From NCBI GenBank assembly GCA_022453515.1, contig JAJNNY010000002.1, forward strand, positions 620,001 through 684,000: DNA of 64,000 bases, in the 5' to 3' direction. The stretch is from Astrocystis sublimbata. Lineage: Eukaryota; Ascomycota; Sordariomycetes; Xylariales; Xylariaceae. The notes under the pieces are model-generated. The model was not told the origin of the DNA, searched no databases, and worked only from the letters and a program-made list of their open reading frames with translations. Positions 8,609-19,891 of the stretch are shown piece after piece (within the stretch, counting starts at the first letter, position 1; every line of letters begins with the position of its first letter). Position numbers and translations under genes: made by a program.

Positions 8609-10399
8609 ATGGACACACAGGAGGTGCCGAAAGGCTTGGTATCTGGCGTCCTGATTTACGTCGTCGCCGGTCTTGCCATCCTCTATTTTGTGGCTGGCGA
8701 TTTCCCGGGACTTGGGAGTCGTTATCGAATTCTACCCCAGGCGCCCGTCGTTGGAGGGAAATTCTGGTTCGAGCCAAGATGGGTTACCCGCTATAGGTTC
8801 TACTCATCTGGGTGGGACATCATTAGCAAGGGATGTGCAACAGTACGTTGTGTGTCGCCGCTCGAATCGAACAACTATGAACTGACTCTACCCTTTGCAA
8901 GGTCCCGTCTGGGCTTTTCACAGTAGTCAGACCGGAATCCAACATTACAATTATACCAAGAAAATATGTCGACGAGCTTGCGAATCTCCCAGAGGAGCGT
9001 CTTGCATCTAGCGAGGCAACCGCAAATGTTGGTATTGCCAAGCTTCCTCATTCATGGCCGACGCTGATGGGTTCTGAATCTAGGACATGATGAGAGACTA
9101 TACTGGTGCAACCATCCTACTCAAGAGATATATCGGTCATCATGCTGTCAACACGAAGTTGACGCCGCAGCTTCACATGCTCGTCGAGCACATCCAAGAA
9201 GAACTCGAATTCACAGCCAACGAAGATCCGTTGATCATCACAGGTACGTTGCCTGACCGAACTCAGCGGGCGAAACTGACACACGCTGCAGATGAGTGGA
9301 GCGAGCACAGACTTTCGCCTTATATTTACAAGCTCATGGCGGGAATCACATCTCGCCTGTTTCTAGGTGTGCCGATATGCCGAAACAAGCGGTGGCTTGA
9401 GCTACAGCTGGAACTCGTCATGGCTATCTTCCACACGGTCCTTGTTTTGCGGAATGCCCCACGGTTCACGCATCCTTTGCTCGGCGCGGTGATTCCTGCG
9501 CGCAGACGCCTGAAGACATGCTTGCAAGAGATCCACGACTTCCTCGAGCCGATCATTGAGGAGCGCATGGCAACAGACGCGAAGTACAATACGCGCGGTC
9601 AAATGACCTCGGATCAATACGAGAAGCCGAACGACGTGATGCAATGGATGATGGATATTGCTACCGACGAAGAGTACACCCCAGACAATCTCGCCAACCG
9701 ATTTGTGTATACGATCATGGGCTCGGTCCGATCCGTTGTCGAGGTCGTCATGAACTGCGTTTACGAACTTGTCCAAAGACCGGAATATATCGAGCCTATT
9801 CGGGAGGAAATGAGACAAATATTGGCAGAGGATGGCGGATGGGGCAAGCGGTCAGCCGGCAGGATGCTCAAGACAGACAGCTTCATCAAGGAGATCTCAA
9901 GATTCTACCCTCCTAGTGCCAGTAAGATCCACAGCACGATACACATGGGCATTATTGACTTACACAATCTACAGTCGCTTTCCGAAGGCTCACAAAGCAG
10001 AAGATCGTGTTGCGCGATGGACTTGTCCTGCCAAAGGACACTTATATCTGTGTAGCGACAACCTCGCCATCGCAAGATGAAGTATCGAACCCTACCGTGT
10101 TCAACGGCTTCCGATATTATGAAGAACGCATGGCTGCCCACAAGGTGGGAGCATCTCGTTACGACTACGCCGCCACAGACAGTACACATATCGGATTCGG
10201 TCACGGTAAAAATGCTTGCCCTGGTCGGTTCGCCGCATCTCTCGAGTCTAAGATGCTGCTCGCCCACATCATTCTGCAATTTGATATCAAGCTTCCCCCG
10301 AGCAGAACGACGCGACCCAACAGCACCAAGATGATGGATTTCAAGACCCAAGATTCATCAGCTACAATCATGATGCGGAAGCTGAAAGGAAATTCATAG
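8609..10399 (+). CDS. Cytochrome P450 monooxygenase with atypical I-helix
   Basis: Five exons, 8609-8842, 8902-9027, 9084-9243, 9292-9921 and 9975-10399, give 524 residues. An N-terminal membrane anchor covers about residues 10-30. The K-helix ExxR is E374-I-S-R377. The heme loop reads FGHGKNACPGRF with ligand Cys465. Fold and length are those of fungal microsomal P450s, resembling the groups that act in secondary metabolism (ent-kaurene-oxidase-like and CYP68-like); the substrate is unknown. The I-helix around residues 316-329 reads MGSVRSVVEVVMNC and lacks the usual acid/alcohol-Thr pair used for oxygen activation. Intron 3 (9244-9291) is only 48 nt, a multiple of three and stop-free. The donor of intron 2 (GTTGGT, 9028) is the weakest splice site. 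No partner biosynthetic genes flank it. Confidence 0.88.
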
Positions 10400-10702
10400 A
10401 TCTCTATTATAGAATAAACATTTGTTAGACCATGATATTACGTATTGATCGAGGCTCACCAGACTTCTAAAGGAGCCCACAGGCAACCACACTTACATCT
10501 TAAAATTCATTGCCATATCATACTACGTAGGTAGTGTTTCAGCTCACTGAAGCTTCATAAGTTCGGTGTGGAGGAACCCAGCACCCCCCTGCCATGATTG
10601 TGCTGATTTTGAAAATAACGCAGGCAGAAATGGCGCCAAAATCACCATCACTGAAGTCTAGGCTATAAACCTGGAGAGAATGGCTCATAAGTGTTACAAC
10701 CT
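10400..10702. other. Convergent intergenic region
   Basis: 3'-to-3' gap between the P450 and tRNA-guanine transglycosylase genes. AT-rich, no gene seen. Confidence 0.55.
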
Positions 10703-12061
10703 CTATTCATTGTTGTTTGAAAGTAAATCTACACCAACTCCGCGGAGCGCGTCTACAGCCCACTCCGGATAATCGGATTTCTTGGGGTAAATGTTGGAGA
10801 AGAATTGGTGCAGAAACGCGGGATACGTGTTGCTACAAATAGCATCATGGACCTGGCTCATTAGGTTCAGTTGATACCAAACATTGTGTATAGTAAGGAG
10901 GTGCGCCGCGACTGTCTCCTTTCCAATGTTGTGGTGGATGAACGCCCGGGTGATGCCGAGCCCACCAGAGCCCTTCTTGCAACAGGTGCAGCCACAACCT
11001 TCTTCTATTGGGCCAAAATCGCTTCCATAGTCTGAGGTTTTGAGTCTGATGACGCCATGTTTTGTGATAGCGCTGCCAAAGCGAGCAGTTCGAGTAGGCC
11101 AGACACAGTCGAACATATCAGCACCCAGTGCGACACTCACGACCAAATCTTCCGGATAACCAATCCCCATGACATACCGGGGTTTCAACTCAGGAAGAAG
11201 TTCGGTGCATGTTTGCACGACACGGCAGAAGTCAGCCTTAGCTTCTCCGCCGCTGAGACCGCCGATGGCGATCCCCGGCGTGTCCCTGACGACCATTTCG
11301 TTGCAGCACTCCTTCCTCATTTCGGTGTCTAGACCTCCCTGAATGATGCAGAATAGGTTTTGTGTGTCTGGATTCTTGTGCGCGGCGATGCAACGGTCTA
11401 GCCACCTCACACTGCGTTCCATGGCTTCTCGCATACGTTCATGGTCCGGAGAGGTGGTAACCAGTACATCGTCAAGCTGCATTATGATGTCACTGCCAAT
11501 GGTGTTTTGTAGGGCAATGGAATGTTCCGGGGTAAGAAGCATAGGTTGTCCATCGTGTGGGCTGAGGAACTTGACACCCTCTTCTGTGATATTGGCAAGA
11601 GTCAGGAGACTGACCATCTGGAAACTAGTGGAACATTTAGAACACATATAGGAATTCCATATAACATCATCGTGCCGACAGGGGCACACTCACCCTCCGC
11701 TGTCTGTCAAGAGGTTGTGGTTCCATCCTTGGAACTTGTGAGCGCCACCGACGGCGGCGAGTGTTTCCTGACCAGGCTTGAGCCCAAGGTGGTAGGTATT
11801 GTTCAAACAGAGACGGCATCCGGTTTCTTCCAGCTGCTCTGGAGTCAGGCCTTTCAATGAGGCCTGGGTTGCTACAGGCATGAACACAGGTAATTTGACC
11901 GATCCATGAGGAAGCGTCATAACAGAAGCTCGAGCCCTGGTCGTCTATAACTGCTTGTCAGCACTGTTCGAACTGGGTTCTGTAGTCCTCGATGAGGAAC
12001 GTACTGAACAGCGAGCAATGAGCTCGAATTCAAGAGCCTTCGACGAAGCAGGCCTTGCCAT
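10703..12061 (-). CDS. QTRT1: Queuine tRNA-ribosyltransferase, catalytic subunit
   Basis: Three exons, 12061-12005, 11944-11694 and 11624-10703, give 409 residues. The enzyme swaps guanine 34 for queuine in tRNAs with GUN anticodons. The N-terminal exon reads [12 protein letters not shown], followed by [20 protein letters not shown]. The catalytic acid is D100 in TDSGGFQ and the nucleophile is D275 in [14 protein letters not shown]. The zinc site C313-x-C315-x2-C318 with H344 keeps the family spacing C-x-C-x2-C-x25-H. Substrate-pocket motifs [12 protein letters not shown] and MGIGYPED are present. The ATG at 12061 is preferred because exon 1 holds the expected first strand. Eukaryotic TGT works with a QTRT2 partner, which is not in this window. 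Fungi take up queuine from their surroundings. Confidence 0.95.
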
Positions 12062-13321
12062 CCTCCCAAGCATTAGCGCTTCAAAACGCTAACGTAAAAG
12101 GGTGAAACACCACGAGGTCCGATAAATTCCTATTCCGAGACCATCAGCATGCTCTTTCTCCTCCCGTCTCAACAAGATGTTGGGAAGCTGTGCCTTGCCC
12201 AGATGATAATTGCGGATTGCTTGGTCGTTGGTCCGAGGTATCTACTATGTAGCTGGGTACGCTTACGGGCCAAGAATAGCTGAGATTCTTCATGGCCTGC
12301 CCCCTGCCTGTCGAGCTGTCAGCCACATGCCAGCTGCCAGCATTAAATGCAGAGACTCAGTAAGTACGTAGCTCTCCGACCCTCCCCCTGCTCTGTTGAG
12401 GGGCATGTATACTGCATTACCTAAAGTTAGGTACTTATGTAATGCTCTGCTTGATCGTGGCCCGTTCAATTTCACTTGATCAATGTTATAGCAAGGGGAA
12501 TGGAAGAAGCCACTGCATACTTGTGCAGGGGCCCAGCCCAGCCAGTTATAATTCGGCGCTGCCTATTTTTACCTCTCGTCGATTGCAAGCTGCGGAAACG
12601 GTCGGGATCGCAAATCATTCCCCAGCTCGAGTTATCATTGGTAAAAAGTCTCGGCTCCAAGAGGAAAAAGTCGTATGATGTTCAATGCAGAGCGAAAACG
12701 GTACCGATTCGTGACTGGACCACTTTTACACCTTGATCTCAACCTAGGGTCGAGTGACACATCTTACACGTACAGCCTCAGGTAAGCTTGTCCTTGTGAT
12801 TGCGAAAAAATGAATGAAAACCTGCACTTGCCTAGGTACACCACGGTGAACTGTGCCTCACTTCGTCAAAACCGGGCCGTGCAGACGACCGCTTTAGGTG
12901 GATCGGCAATTGCTGATACTGTTCTTTTGCATGATTGTATCATATTGGCCTGGAGTTCAGCGACTTGTTCAAGGTCTCCTGTAGGTGGTTCGTTGCCGTA
13001 AAAATACGTTCTCGGCATCCGCTCGTTGCAATTTTCGTCGCCGGTTTTACCCTTTCTCTACGCCCTCATCAGCAAATCATGGAATATCCCGGCTGCCCCT
13101 TTTGCCTAGCCCAAAGGAGCGAGTTCAACTTGGCCTAACATCCTAACCTGAACATGGAATGCCCTTCGCCGTGTTGCTGCTGATGCGACAGGTAACCACT
13201 GCAAGGCGAATTCTCCCAACACCTTCCTAGATCTATTCATCGTTGTCGGCGTTCAATGACACCGCGCCCAGCAAAACACCTTTGGCTGGACCTCCCTACT
13301 TCCCTGATCATCTCCTCGATC
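12062..13321. other. Divergent intergenic region
   Basis: 1.26 kb between tRNA-guanine transglycosylase and the 2EXR gene. Scattered short frames are not protein-like, and no RNA gene is recognised. Confidence 0.5.
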
Positions 13322-14038
13322 ATGCTAGATCATAGTCACTTCACAATATTCACCCTATTGCCCGCCGAGCTTAGGATTCAAATCTGGCGGTTATCATGTC
13401 ATCAACGAGTTGTCGAGGTCCTCTATGACCAGGAAAGTGATCGCTGTAGCACGACAACTCCAGTCCCTGCTGCCCTGCACGTGTGCCGCGAGTCTCGTTA
13501 TGAGGCCCTGCGCGTGTATAAAAGGTCTTTTGGCACTTTAAGTCATGAGCCAACGATATACTTCAACCGCGAATTAGACACCGTCTACATACCACGTCCG
13601 CCGTTCATGGGCTACGACGACTCCTCAAGGTCATTTGCCGAATCAATCGAAGATGCTCACTACATTGTCCATCTCGCGATCGACTATGTCCCGCCTTCTA
13701 TCAAGCGACCTTGGGAGACCTACAACAAATATGTCCTTATGCAGAGTCTCCCAGAAATTGATGAGGTATTCTTAGTCACCGACGCATCTGCTCAGTCGGA
13801 CGACCACCCCCATTCAGGCGAACTCGGCTTGACAGACCCTACCCGGGATGCGTTGATCTTGAATCAATTGCTCGAAGACGTCAAAGCGTCATTCTATTAT
13901 GAAGTTCGCGGACAGTTTGCAATGTTCGAGCGAGAGGAGACTCTCGAGCCACTGCACTTGCCGCCCTTGGTGCTGAAATCAAAAACTTGGACACAACAAG
14001 ACACGCACGGGCTACTGGGCCCAATCTGCGCTGCCTAG
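13322..14038 (+). CDS. 2EXR-domain protein
   Basis: A single exon of 238 residues from the ATG at 13322. It begins with FTIFTLLPAELRIQIWRLS, the signature start of the fungal 2EXR domain (an F-box-like two-helix start), followed by ALHVCRESRYEALRVYKRSF (about residues 57-76) and IYFNRELDTVYIPRP. Hundreds of such proteins occur in Pezizomycotina genomes; their function is not established. The frame is open to an ATG at 13256, but the extra 22 residues precede the domain without similarity. The C-terminus (after residue 180) is specific to this protein. Confidence 0.8.
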   Translation: MLDHSHFTIFTLLPAELRIQIWRLSCHQRVVEVLYDQESDRCSTTTPVPAALHVCRESRYEALRVYKRSFGTLSHEPTIYFNRELDTVYIPRPPFMGYDDSSRSFAESIEDAHYIVHLAIDYVPPSIKRPWETYNKYVLMQSLPEIDEVFLVTDASAQSDDHPHSGELGLTDPTRDALILNQLLEDVKASFYYEVRGQFAMFEREETLEPLHLPPLVLKSKTWTQQDTHGLLGPICAA

Positions 14039-15676
14039 ACGCAGGCGCCTCGGAAATACCACATCAAAACCACCACTTTCATGCTGTTGGAATAGCCTCT
14101 TGAGCGTACACGTACTGCATCCTGATAACCATGTGACGAGACACCCAGTATCATCGATAAGACGGATTATCTGGGGGCCGCGTGCAGGGGGGGTAGCTTT
14201 AAGAGGCTCGGATTTCCAACCACGATGGCTTACACATTCTTTGGCAATGGCGTTCATACGGTGGCAGTGACTGGAAAGTCTTGCTAACATGTTATTCCAT
14301 CAACAATTCGCATCAACAGGGCACGCAATGCAAGGGCGGAAAATGAACCCAGGCCATTGTTTTTTGGTAGACATATTACCGGGACGGCCCGTTGTTTGTT
14401 GTTGTTGTGGGCCTTGCATTGCATGTCACTTTTACCCCGATAGATTCCGACATGTGCCTACCCGTTCCACACATCCCTGCACACCCCAGGTTCCAAAAGC
14501 AGGACAGGTGTAGTTGACCATGTTCACGAAGTCGGAAAAGGAGAGAGGAGAAGGGAATCCACTATTGTTGAATAATACCCTACTGTAGTCCGCATGTTGT
14601 GGCAGGCAATAAACATGGAAAATGAGTCTCGGCTACCCAGTCTCCTTCTGGCATTTGGGACAATAACATCAAGCCTGCAAGAAATATCGTAGTCTCGCAG
14701 ATCATGCAGCTTAAGTAAACTAAACAACGTACCGCGCATACATCTCGCGTGGACAGTCGAGTAAACGCTCGAACGGCAATTTCGAAGGATTACAACTCCA
14801 ACAATGCATATGCGTGCACTTGCTGGTATTCAGAAATGGGTCCGTAACTTTATGTTCAATACGAAAATAAATAGCTGCTCCAATCTACACCGTCCCTGTG
14901 TCGAAGTCAATTAAGTGACCCTTCCTGCACCTGTTCCAAGAAAAACTCTTAGTGATCGTAAGTCCCAGGGATGCCGGCGACATGGTTGCACTGTCGACGT
15001 ACCCCCAAACAGGAGGCCACCACCTAGTGTGTCCCAAAGTTCAATTCTGTGACAAATATTCATAATGACAAGACGATGCCCCTCGAGGAAAGAACACTAA
15101 CATCAAAGTAGGAGTCGGCGAAATCTAGATTACAAGTCAAGCAGAGAGAATGTAAATAAATATAATAAGGGCTCCCCAAGTCGATGATCACCGGCGCCTC
15201 TGACTTCATCATCAATCTTGCAAATTATTGGTACATACGGAGCAGGGCTGAGCGTGTGCCGGCGGACTGTAAGTTGAGACACGATGGAGGGCATATTTGT
15301 TATCAAGTCGAGCGGAAAACGCCATCGACGCTGCGAACAATAACCATGAATTAGAGCATCTCGTGTATCCTCGCTGTTTCCTTATTGCGCTGATTTCAGC
15401 AATATTAACTGCACCTATACACTAGGCAGATGACATCACGGACAATGGCCTGGCTCGCATAGGTACAGGTCACAGCGGTCATATCAGATGGTCGAGTGCT
15501 CTCATGAAACGGGTTGACAGAATGCCATTGCAGTGCATTAGACTGTCATAAGAAACTTGCATAACGGGGTTTCTACCGTGTCTGAGTCCGGATATTCACC
15601 GTTGAGAAAAAAAAACAGAAACCTGTCACATCCCGGTCGTTCAAAGGTCAAAATTGCAACCAAATCACATATAGTA
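14039..15676. other. Convergent intergenic region, no gene recognised
   Basis: 1.6 kb between two converging genes. Short frames only, of mixed composition. No transposon ends, tRNA-like cloverleaf or repeat recognised. Confidence 0.5.
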
Positions 15677-16644
15677 TTAGGCAAATTCGCCAAATTTCCC
15701 ATCATCGAAACCTAAGTTGGCTGCGGATAGCCGCTTAGCCCTCGAGCTTGTTGATGGTGCCGGGGGCGGCGGAGGAAGTATTCCTTGAGACGATGTATTC
15801 GGAGGTGGGCTCAACGAGAATGACGAGAGATTGGCATCGGATGATTCCTCGGGCTGGGGCTTACGCCTGCCAAACCTTGCAGGTAGATTGACCGTGATCG
15901 TCTCCCCTTCTTTGAGGCTGAGGTCGCGCTTCTCACCGCCCTCCTTGTTGTCCACTTGAGGCTTTCTGCCGGGTGGACCGGCCTGTCCCCAACCGAGCGC
16001 CTTCTGGGCTTCCTGTAGAGAGACGCCGAAGTCAAATGCATCACTTCTCTCTTCGAAACCAATGCCAAGTGTTGCTTTCCTTCCCGCCTCGTCTTGAACG
16101 CGCAGGGCGAAGAACCGCGAGCTGTCAGAGGCAGGCTCCACAACTGCCGCGGCGGTGTATGGCGCCGCGGCAAATAACTGACCATTGCGTTGATCTTCCA
16201 ACACGATGTCTGCCTTTACCTTCTCTTCGCCGGAGGCCTCCGTGATAGCTGTCTCCAGTATACGGAGCCGGGCAGTGAAAATCTGCCGTTGATCCCCCTC
16301 GCCGGTCCACTGTGCTGCGAATCAGTCACTGCTGCCTTCCCTTCCTTTAGCGGAACGAAGCCCGATTATGTGCCGATGCTGAAGCACCATAATGGGTATT
16401 TCCGTATGGGAGATGTGCAATGCCTTGCCAAGCAATTGAGGTTGGATTATGGGCCGGACTAGTGCGCGTAGATGTTGAAGAAATCACCTAAGTAGGTACT
16501 GGTACTCACCGTGGCGGCGACGTGGCCTCTGCCGGCGGTCATGGGTGGGATATTGTAGACATGAACGGTCCCGACAACAAATAACACACGTTGTATGGCG
16601 TCCGATGGCAAAGGCTGGCCCGTGGCTGGGTCGATGGACTCCAT
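15677..16644 (-). CDS. NECAP-family endocytic adaptor-binding protein (PHear domain)
   Basis: Two exons, 16644-16510 and 16309-15677, give 255 residues. Exon 1 (DAIQRVLFVVGTVHVYNIPP) joins across a 200-nt intron to WTGEGDQRQIFTARLRILET. Then come GQLFAAAPY, SSRFFALRVQDEAGRKATLG and GFEERSDAFDFGVSLQEA, all hallmarks of the PH-like PHear domain of NECAP1/2 (about residues 15-165). The family binds the AP-2 ear and clathrin-coat proteins in endocytosis. The C-terminal 90 residues are disordered and Pro/Ser-rich, with RFGRRKPQP and a poly-proline run, and end in GKFGEFA. That tail may carry adaptor-ear-binding peptides, which is inference. Confidence 0.9.
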
Positions 16645-17269
16645 TCTGTGCTCGATCCGTAATCGGAGGACAGGGTGACAGGGTATCGCAGCGGAACGAT
16701 TAGAAGTCGGTAGGTATTACCTGGGCGGCGGGCGGTTTTTTTCGTTGAAGAAGGCTGAATATACCATACCACATTAAGAGCACGGCTGAGATCGATGATT
16801 CCCTACCATGATCCCGCACGACGATCCATCAGGCGTGGCCATCCTTTGGTTTCGATTGGACCACCTGCCGCGGTCCTTGCACTGGCTTACGGTACTTACT
16901 TACCTAGGGAGGTACGCTGAATGGTGCCTGGCGAGCCTGGCATCCTGGTACAGATCGATTGGGTACCTACCTAGGAGGTACCTAATGTAGGAAGATGCCT
17001 ACTGCCCCTAGATATGACCCTTCACTTGCCTGCCTATCCGGGTAAGTACCGTGTAGGTGTTGCGTCAGGAGGTGGCATGTGCACTAACCTACCCGGGCAG
17101 TATGCGCCCGGGCTGTGGCTCCCCTTGTCGCGGCTTGACAGGCCCAATCACCGGCAATCAAGCAACCCCCCATCGAAAATTATCGCCATCAAGCCCTCTC
17201 ATCCGGAACGCCCACCTCCAGTCCAGGCTTACTCTTGAGCGCCTAGCCACCGCCCCCCCCGACTTCAGA
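16645..17269. other. Divergent promoter region rich in palindromic TACCTAGGTA motifs
   Basis: Between NECAP and Mrp51. Dense motif cluster at 16890-17050, including GGGTACCTACCTAGGAGGTA around 16959-16978. The Mrp51 frame is open from 17057, but the sequence before 17270 looks like leader. Confidence 0.55.
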
Positions 17270-18682
17270 ATGGCGGCTCGGAGCGTGTCTCCCGGGGCAG
17301 CGCTGCTCCGGTCGTCGCGCATGTTCTCGATGCCGACCCCGATACCTTCTTCGCCGGGCGATTACTCGTCTGCGACAAAGCATCACTCCGCGACGGCGAC
17401 GGCTCCTTACCCAACCCACCTGACCATCACCACCCCTGCGACTTCTCGCGCCAATGGCGATTGGGGCCTCAAGAGACCATTGCCCCTCAAGACAACCACC
17501 AAGCAGACCTTCCCTCTCGTGCGCATACGGCAGATGGACTCCGTCGAACATGTCACCGATTTCCAGTCGGCATCCGATCATACAATGACTCTCAAGAAGT
17601 TCCAAGAGCTCAACCTCCCAATAACAGTCCCCGATTTCGCAGGGACTAGCAGGAACAGCGACAGTCCCCGCTCCCTGAAATCCGTATTCGAGGAGGACGC
17701 AGACGTCACAGCGTTAGAGACTTTGAGCCTGGAGCAAAGCGAAGATATCGAGAGCAAGCGATGGAAATTCAATGGGCCCTGGCTTGCTGGCATGACCGAT
17801 GGCGCGTTCCAGCAATGGCTAGAAAAGAATGTGCGCACAAGACGAACCGAGTTTCGTGCCTACCTAAAGAATGAATACGCCAAGAAGCTCACAGAGGACC
17901 AACGCGAACAGGCGGTACGGGACGGGACGCCTGAACCACCAGCGGTGACCCCCGAAAGCGTCACGGAGAGCCAATTTGTCGACCACTTGAGAGACATTCG
18001 TAGCCAACGCATGGAACTGTACCGTTCCGTTAGTCGCTTCCTCGATCTCGCACCACTGACCACGGACCCAGTGTTGCTGAGGTCGATGAAGGTTAATCAT
18101 GCCTCGAAGTTCAACAAGGAGAACCCGTACGCAGTTGATGGGCCACCAGTCACACATCCTTCCGCCGGTCTATCATACCTACGAACGCCCAGCTTCACAG
18201 ACAACCACCCCATCTACGGACCCCAGAAGTACCATCCCGTGGTCAAGGCCAGAGTGCTAAAGCCGAGGATGCCGAACGTGGGCGTGCACCAGCCAGCTAT
18301 TGGTATTGCTGGTTTCGTAGCCAACGAGCCTACGGATCAGCATAACTACAATAATCGGGCGAGCAACAAAAGAGCCGCTGCACTCATGACTTTGGATAAT
18401 GAGGCACGGGGTGGCACCAAACTCTACTTCAAGGTCGAGGCAGCGACTGTTGACTCTGGTGGCAGAGTCCGCATCTCTATAGCGGATCCCGGAGGCGACG
18501 TGCCAGAACAAGTGGTCCAGGAGCTGTTTGGTGAGGATATAGGTGAGGAAAATGCGAAGATGAAGGTTTACTCGACCGCCAGAGCCGACGGCTCGGCATC
18601 GAACATTTCAACCACAATAACGCGTGATCCTTCTGGCCCCGGGGCTCATATAATTGGCAGTAAGGGAAGCTACGGCCTCTAA
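17270..18682 (+). CDS. MRP51: Mitochondrial small-subunit ribosomal protein Mrp51 (bS1m)
   Basis: A single exon of 470 residues. The start MAARSVSPGAALLRSSRMF is a typical mitochondrial presequence. Downstream blocks expected for fungal Mrp51 include KWKFNGPWLAGM-type KRWKFNGPWLAGMTDGAFQQ (about residues 161-180), LHPSAGLSYLR-type THPSAGLSYLRT near 295-306 and HPIYGPQKYHPVVKARVL near 313-330. The C-terminal part repeats the order KAAAL...GGTKLYFKVEAA and SIADPG. The protein sits on the mitoribosomal small subunit and in yeast helps translate mRNAs with certain 5' leaders. The ATG at 17270 was chosen over the open upstream frame because it starts the presequence. Confidence 0.9.
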   Translation: MAARSVSPGAALLRSSRMFSMPTPIPSSPGDYSSATKHHSATATAPYPTHLTITTPATSRANGDWGLKRPLPLKTTTKQTFPLVRIRQMDSVEHVTDFQSASDHTMTLKKFQELNLPITVPDFAGTSRNSDSPRSLKSVFEEDADVTALETLSLEQSEDIESKRWKFNGPWLAGMTDGAFQQWLEKNVRTRRTEFRAYLKNEYAKKLTEDQREQAVRDGTPEPPAVTPESVTESQFVDHLRDIRSQRMELYRSVSRFLDLAPLTTDPVLLRSMKVNHASKFNKENPYAVDGPPVTHPSAGLSYLRTPSFTDNHPIYGPQKYHPVVKARVLKPRMPNVGVHQPAIGIAGFVANEPTDQHNYNNRASNKRAAALMTLDNEARGGTKLYFKVEAATVDSGGRVRISIADPGGDVPEQVVQELFGEDIGEENAKMKVYSTARADGSASNISTTITRDPSGPGAHIIGSKGSYGL

Positions 18683-19255
18683 GTTCGGTGTTACCTGTAC
18701 CTAATGATCTCTTGCCGCCTCTATTGTCGATGTGTACATAACAGTGACTCGATATATCAGTTATGGTCATGAGTGGACCAGTTGTATCATTGAATTTGTA
18801 ACAAAATAGATCGTAACCTTGTCAGTCACATGATCAAGTATCTTTTGACCAATTCAATTTCTTGCAATGATGAACAAGGTCAAGCTCGAGCTCATCTTGT
18901 CGACAGGATACCTACTTTGGTACCTAGGTACTTACCTGGCCCCCTGGGGGCCTGGTAGTGATGCTGTCTGAAGAGCCAGCTGATTTCCTGCTAGGCCAGC
19001 TGCCAGCTGTCCGTCAGACGAGACCTGCCCCAGCCAATCAGAAGCATTACATGGCGCTCTGAGCTGCCCTAGACCCCCGCAATTAGTTTTGCCGAAAACC
19101 CTCCCCACACAAGAATCTCAAGAACTTTAAGTCTATCAATTGGCGAGCATCTAGATCTACTGCCGTCGTGACCATTCCCCTGCCCTCACCACCACCACAC
19201 CCTCGGCCTCCCCCTCTAACCGCCAAACCACCAGCCGAAAACCGAATCCGTCAAG
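18683..19255. other. Intergenic region and ribosomal-protein promoter
   Basis: Contains TACCTAGGTACTTACCTGG (about 18920-18938) and GGCCCCCTGGGGGCC (18938-18952), then a pyrimidine- and CA-rich leader just before the eS17 start, as is usual for ribosomal protein genes. Confidence 0.55.
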
Positions 19256-19891
19256 ATGGGTCGCGTTCGCACAAAGACAGTCAAGAAGTCCGCCAAGGGC
19301 ATCATCGAGCGATTCTATGTGAGGCTCCATTCTCGGCATGCGACGCAGCTTGCCAAAACTTCGTGCACTTGTTCTGGTAGACTAATGTAGCGATAGCCTC
19401 GCCTCACCCTGGACTTCGACACCAACAAGCGTGTCTGCGACGAGATCGCCATCATCTCTTCGCGTAGACTGCGAAACAAGATTGCCGGCTATGTCACCCA
19501 CTTGTAGGTTGTGCTTGTTTCGATAACTTGTACGACAACTGACCACCTTCGCCCCGCACAGGATGAAGCGTATCCAGCGTGGTCCCGTCCGCGGTATCTC
19601 CTTCAAGCTGCAAGAAGAGGAGAGAGAACGCAAGGACCAGTACGTTCCCGAGATATCGGCCCTCGACTTCACCCAGAACACCGAGAGCGGCCAGCTCGAC
19701 GTCGATGGCGAGACCAAGGACCTGCTCAAGCACCTCGGCGTACGTATAAACCTCACCCTCTCCTCGATGGCATCGCCTAATCTTAGACTCCTCAATAGTT
19801 CGACACCATTTCCGTCAACGTCGTTCCCGTTGTTCAGCAGCAGACCGCCGAGCGCGGACCCCGCCGGTTCGGCGACCGTGCCCCTCGTTAA
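19256..19891 (+). CDS. RPS17: 40S ribosomal protein eS17
   Basis: Four exons, 19256-19318, 19397-19503, 19562-19739 and 19799-19891, give 146 residues. Exon 1 reads [20 protein letters not shown], exon 2 continues [20 protein letters not shown] and [14 protein letters not shown], exon 3 starts [20 protein letters not shown], and exon 4 ends RRFGDRAPR. These are invariant eS17 blocks. The protein belongs to the beak/head region of the cytosolic small ribosomal subunit. Three introns (78, 58 and 59 nt) near the 5' half fit the intron-rich ribosomal protein genes of filamentous fungi. Confidence 0.97.

Noticed and set aside
7310..12061. A secondary-metabolite cluster around the P450
   Set aside because: Neighbours are a small unknown membrane protein and tRNA-guanine transglycosylase; no synthase, transporter or regulator is present.
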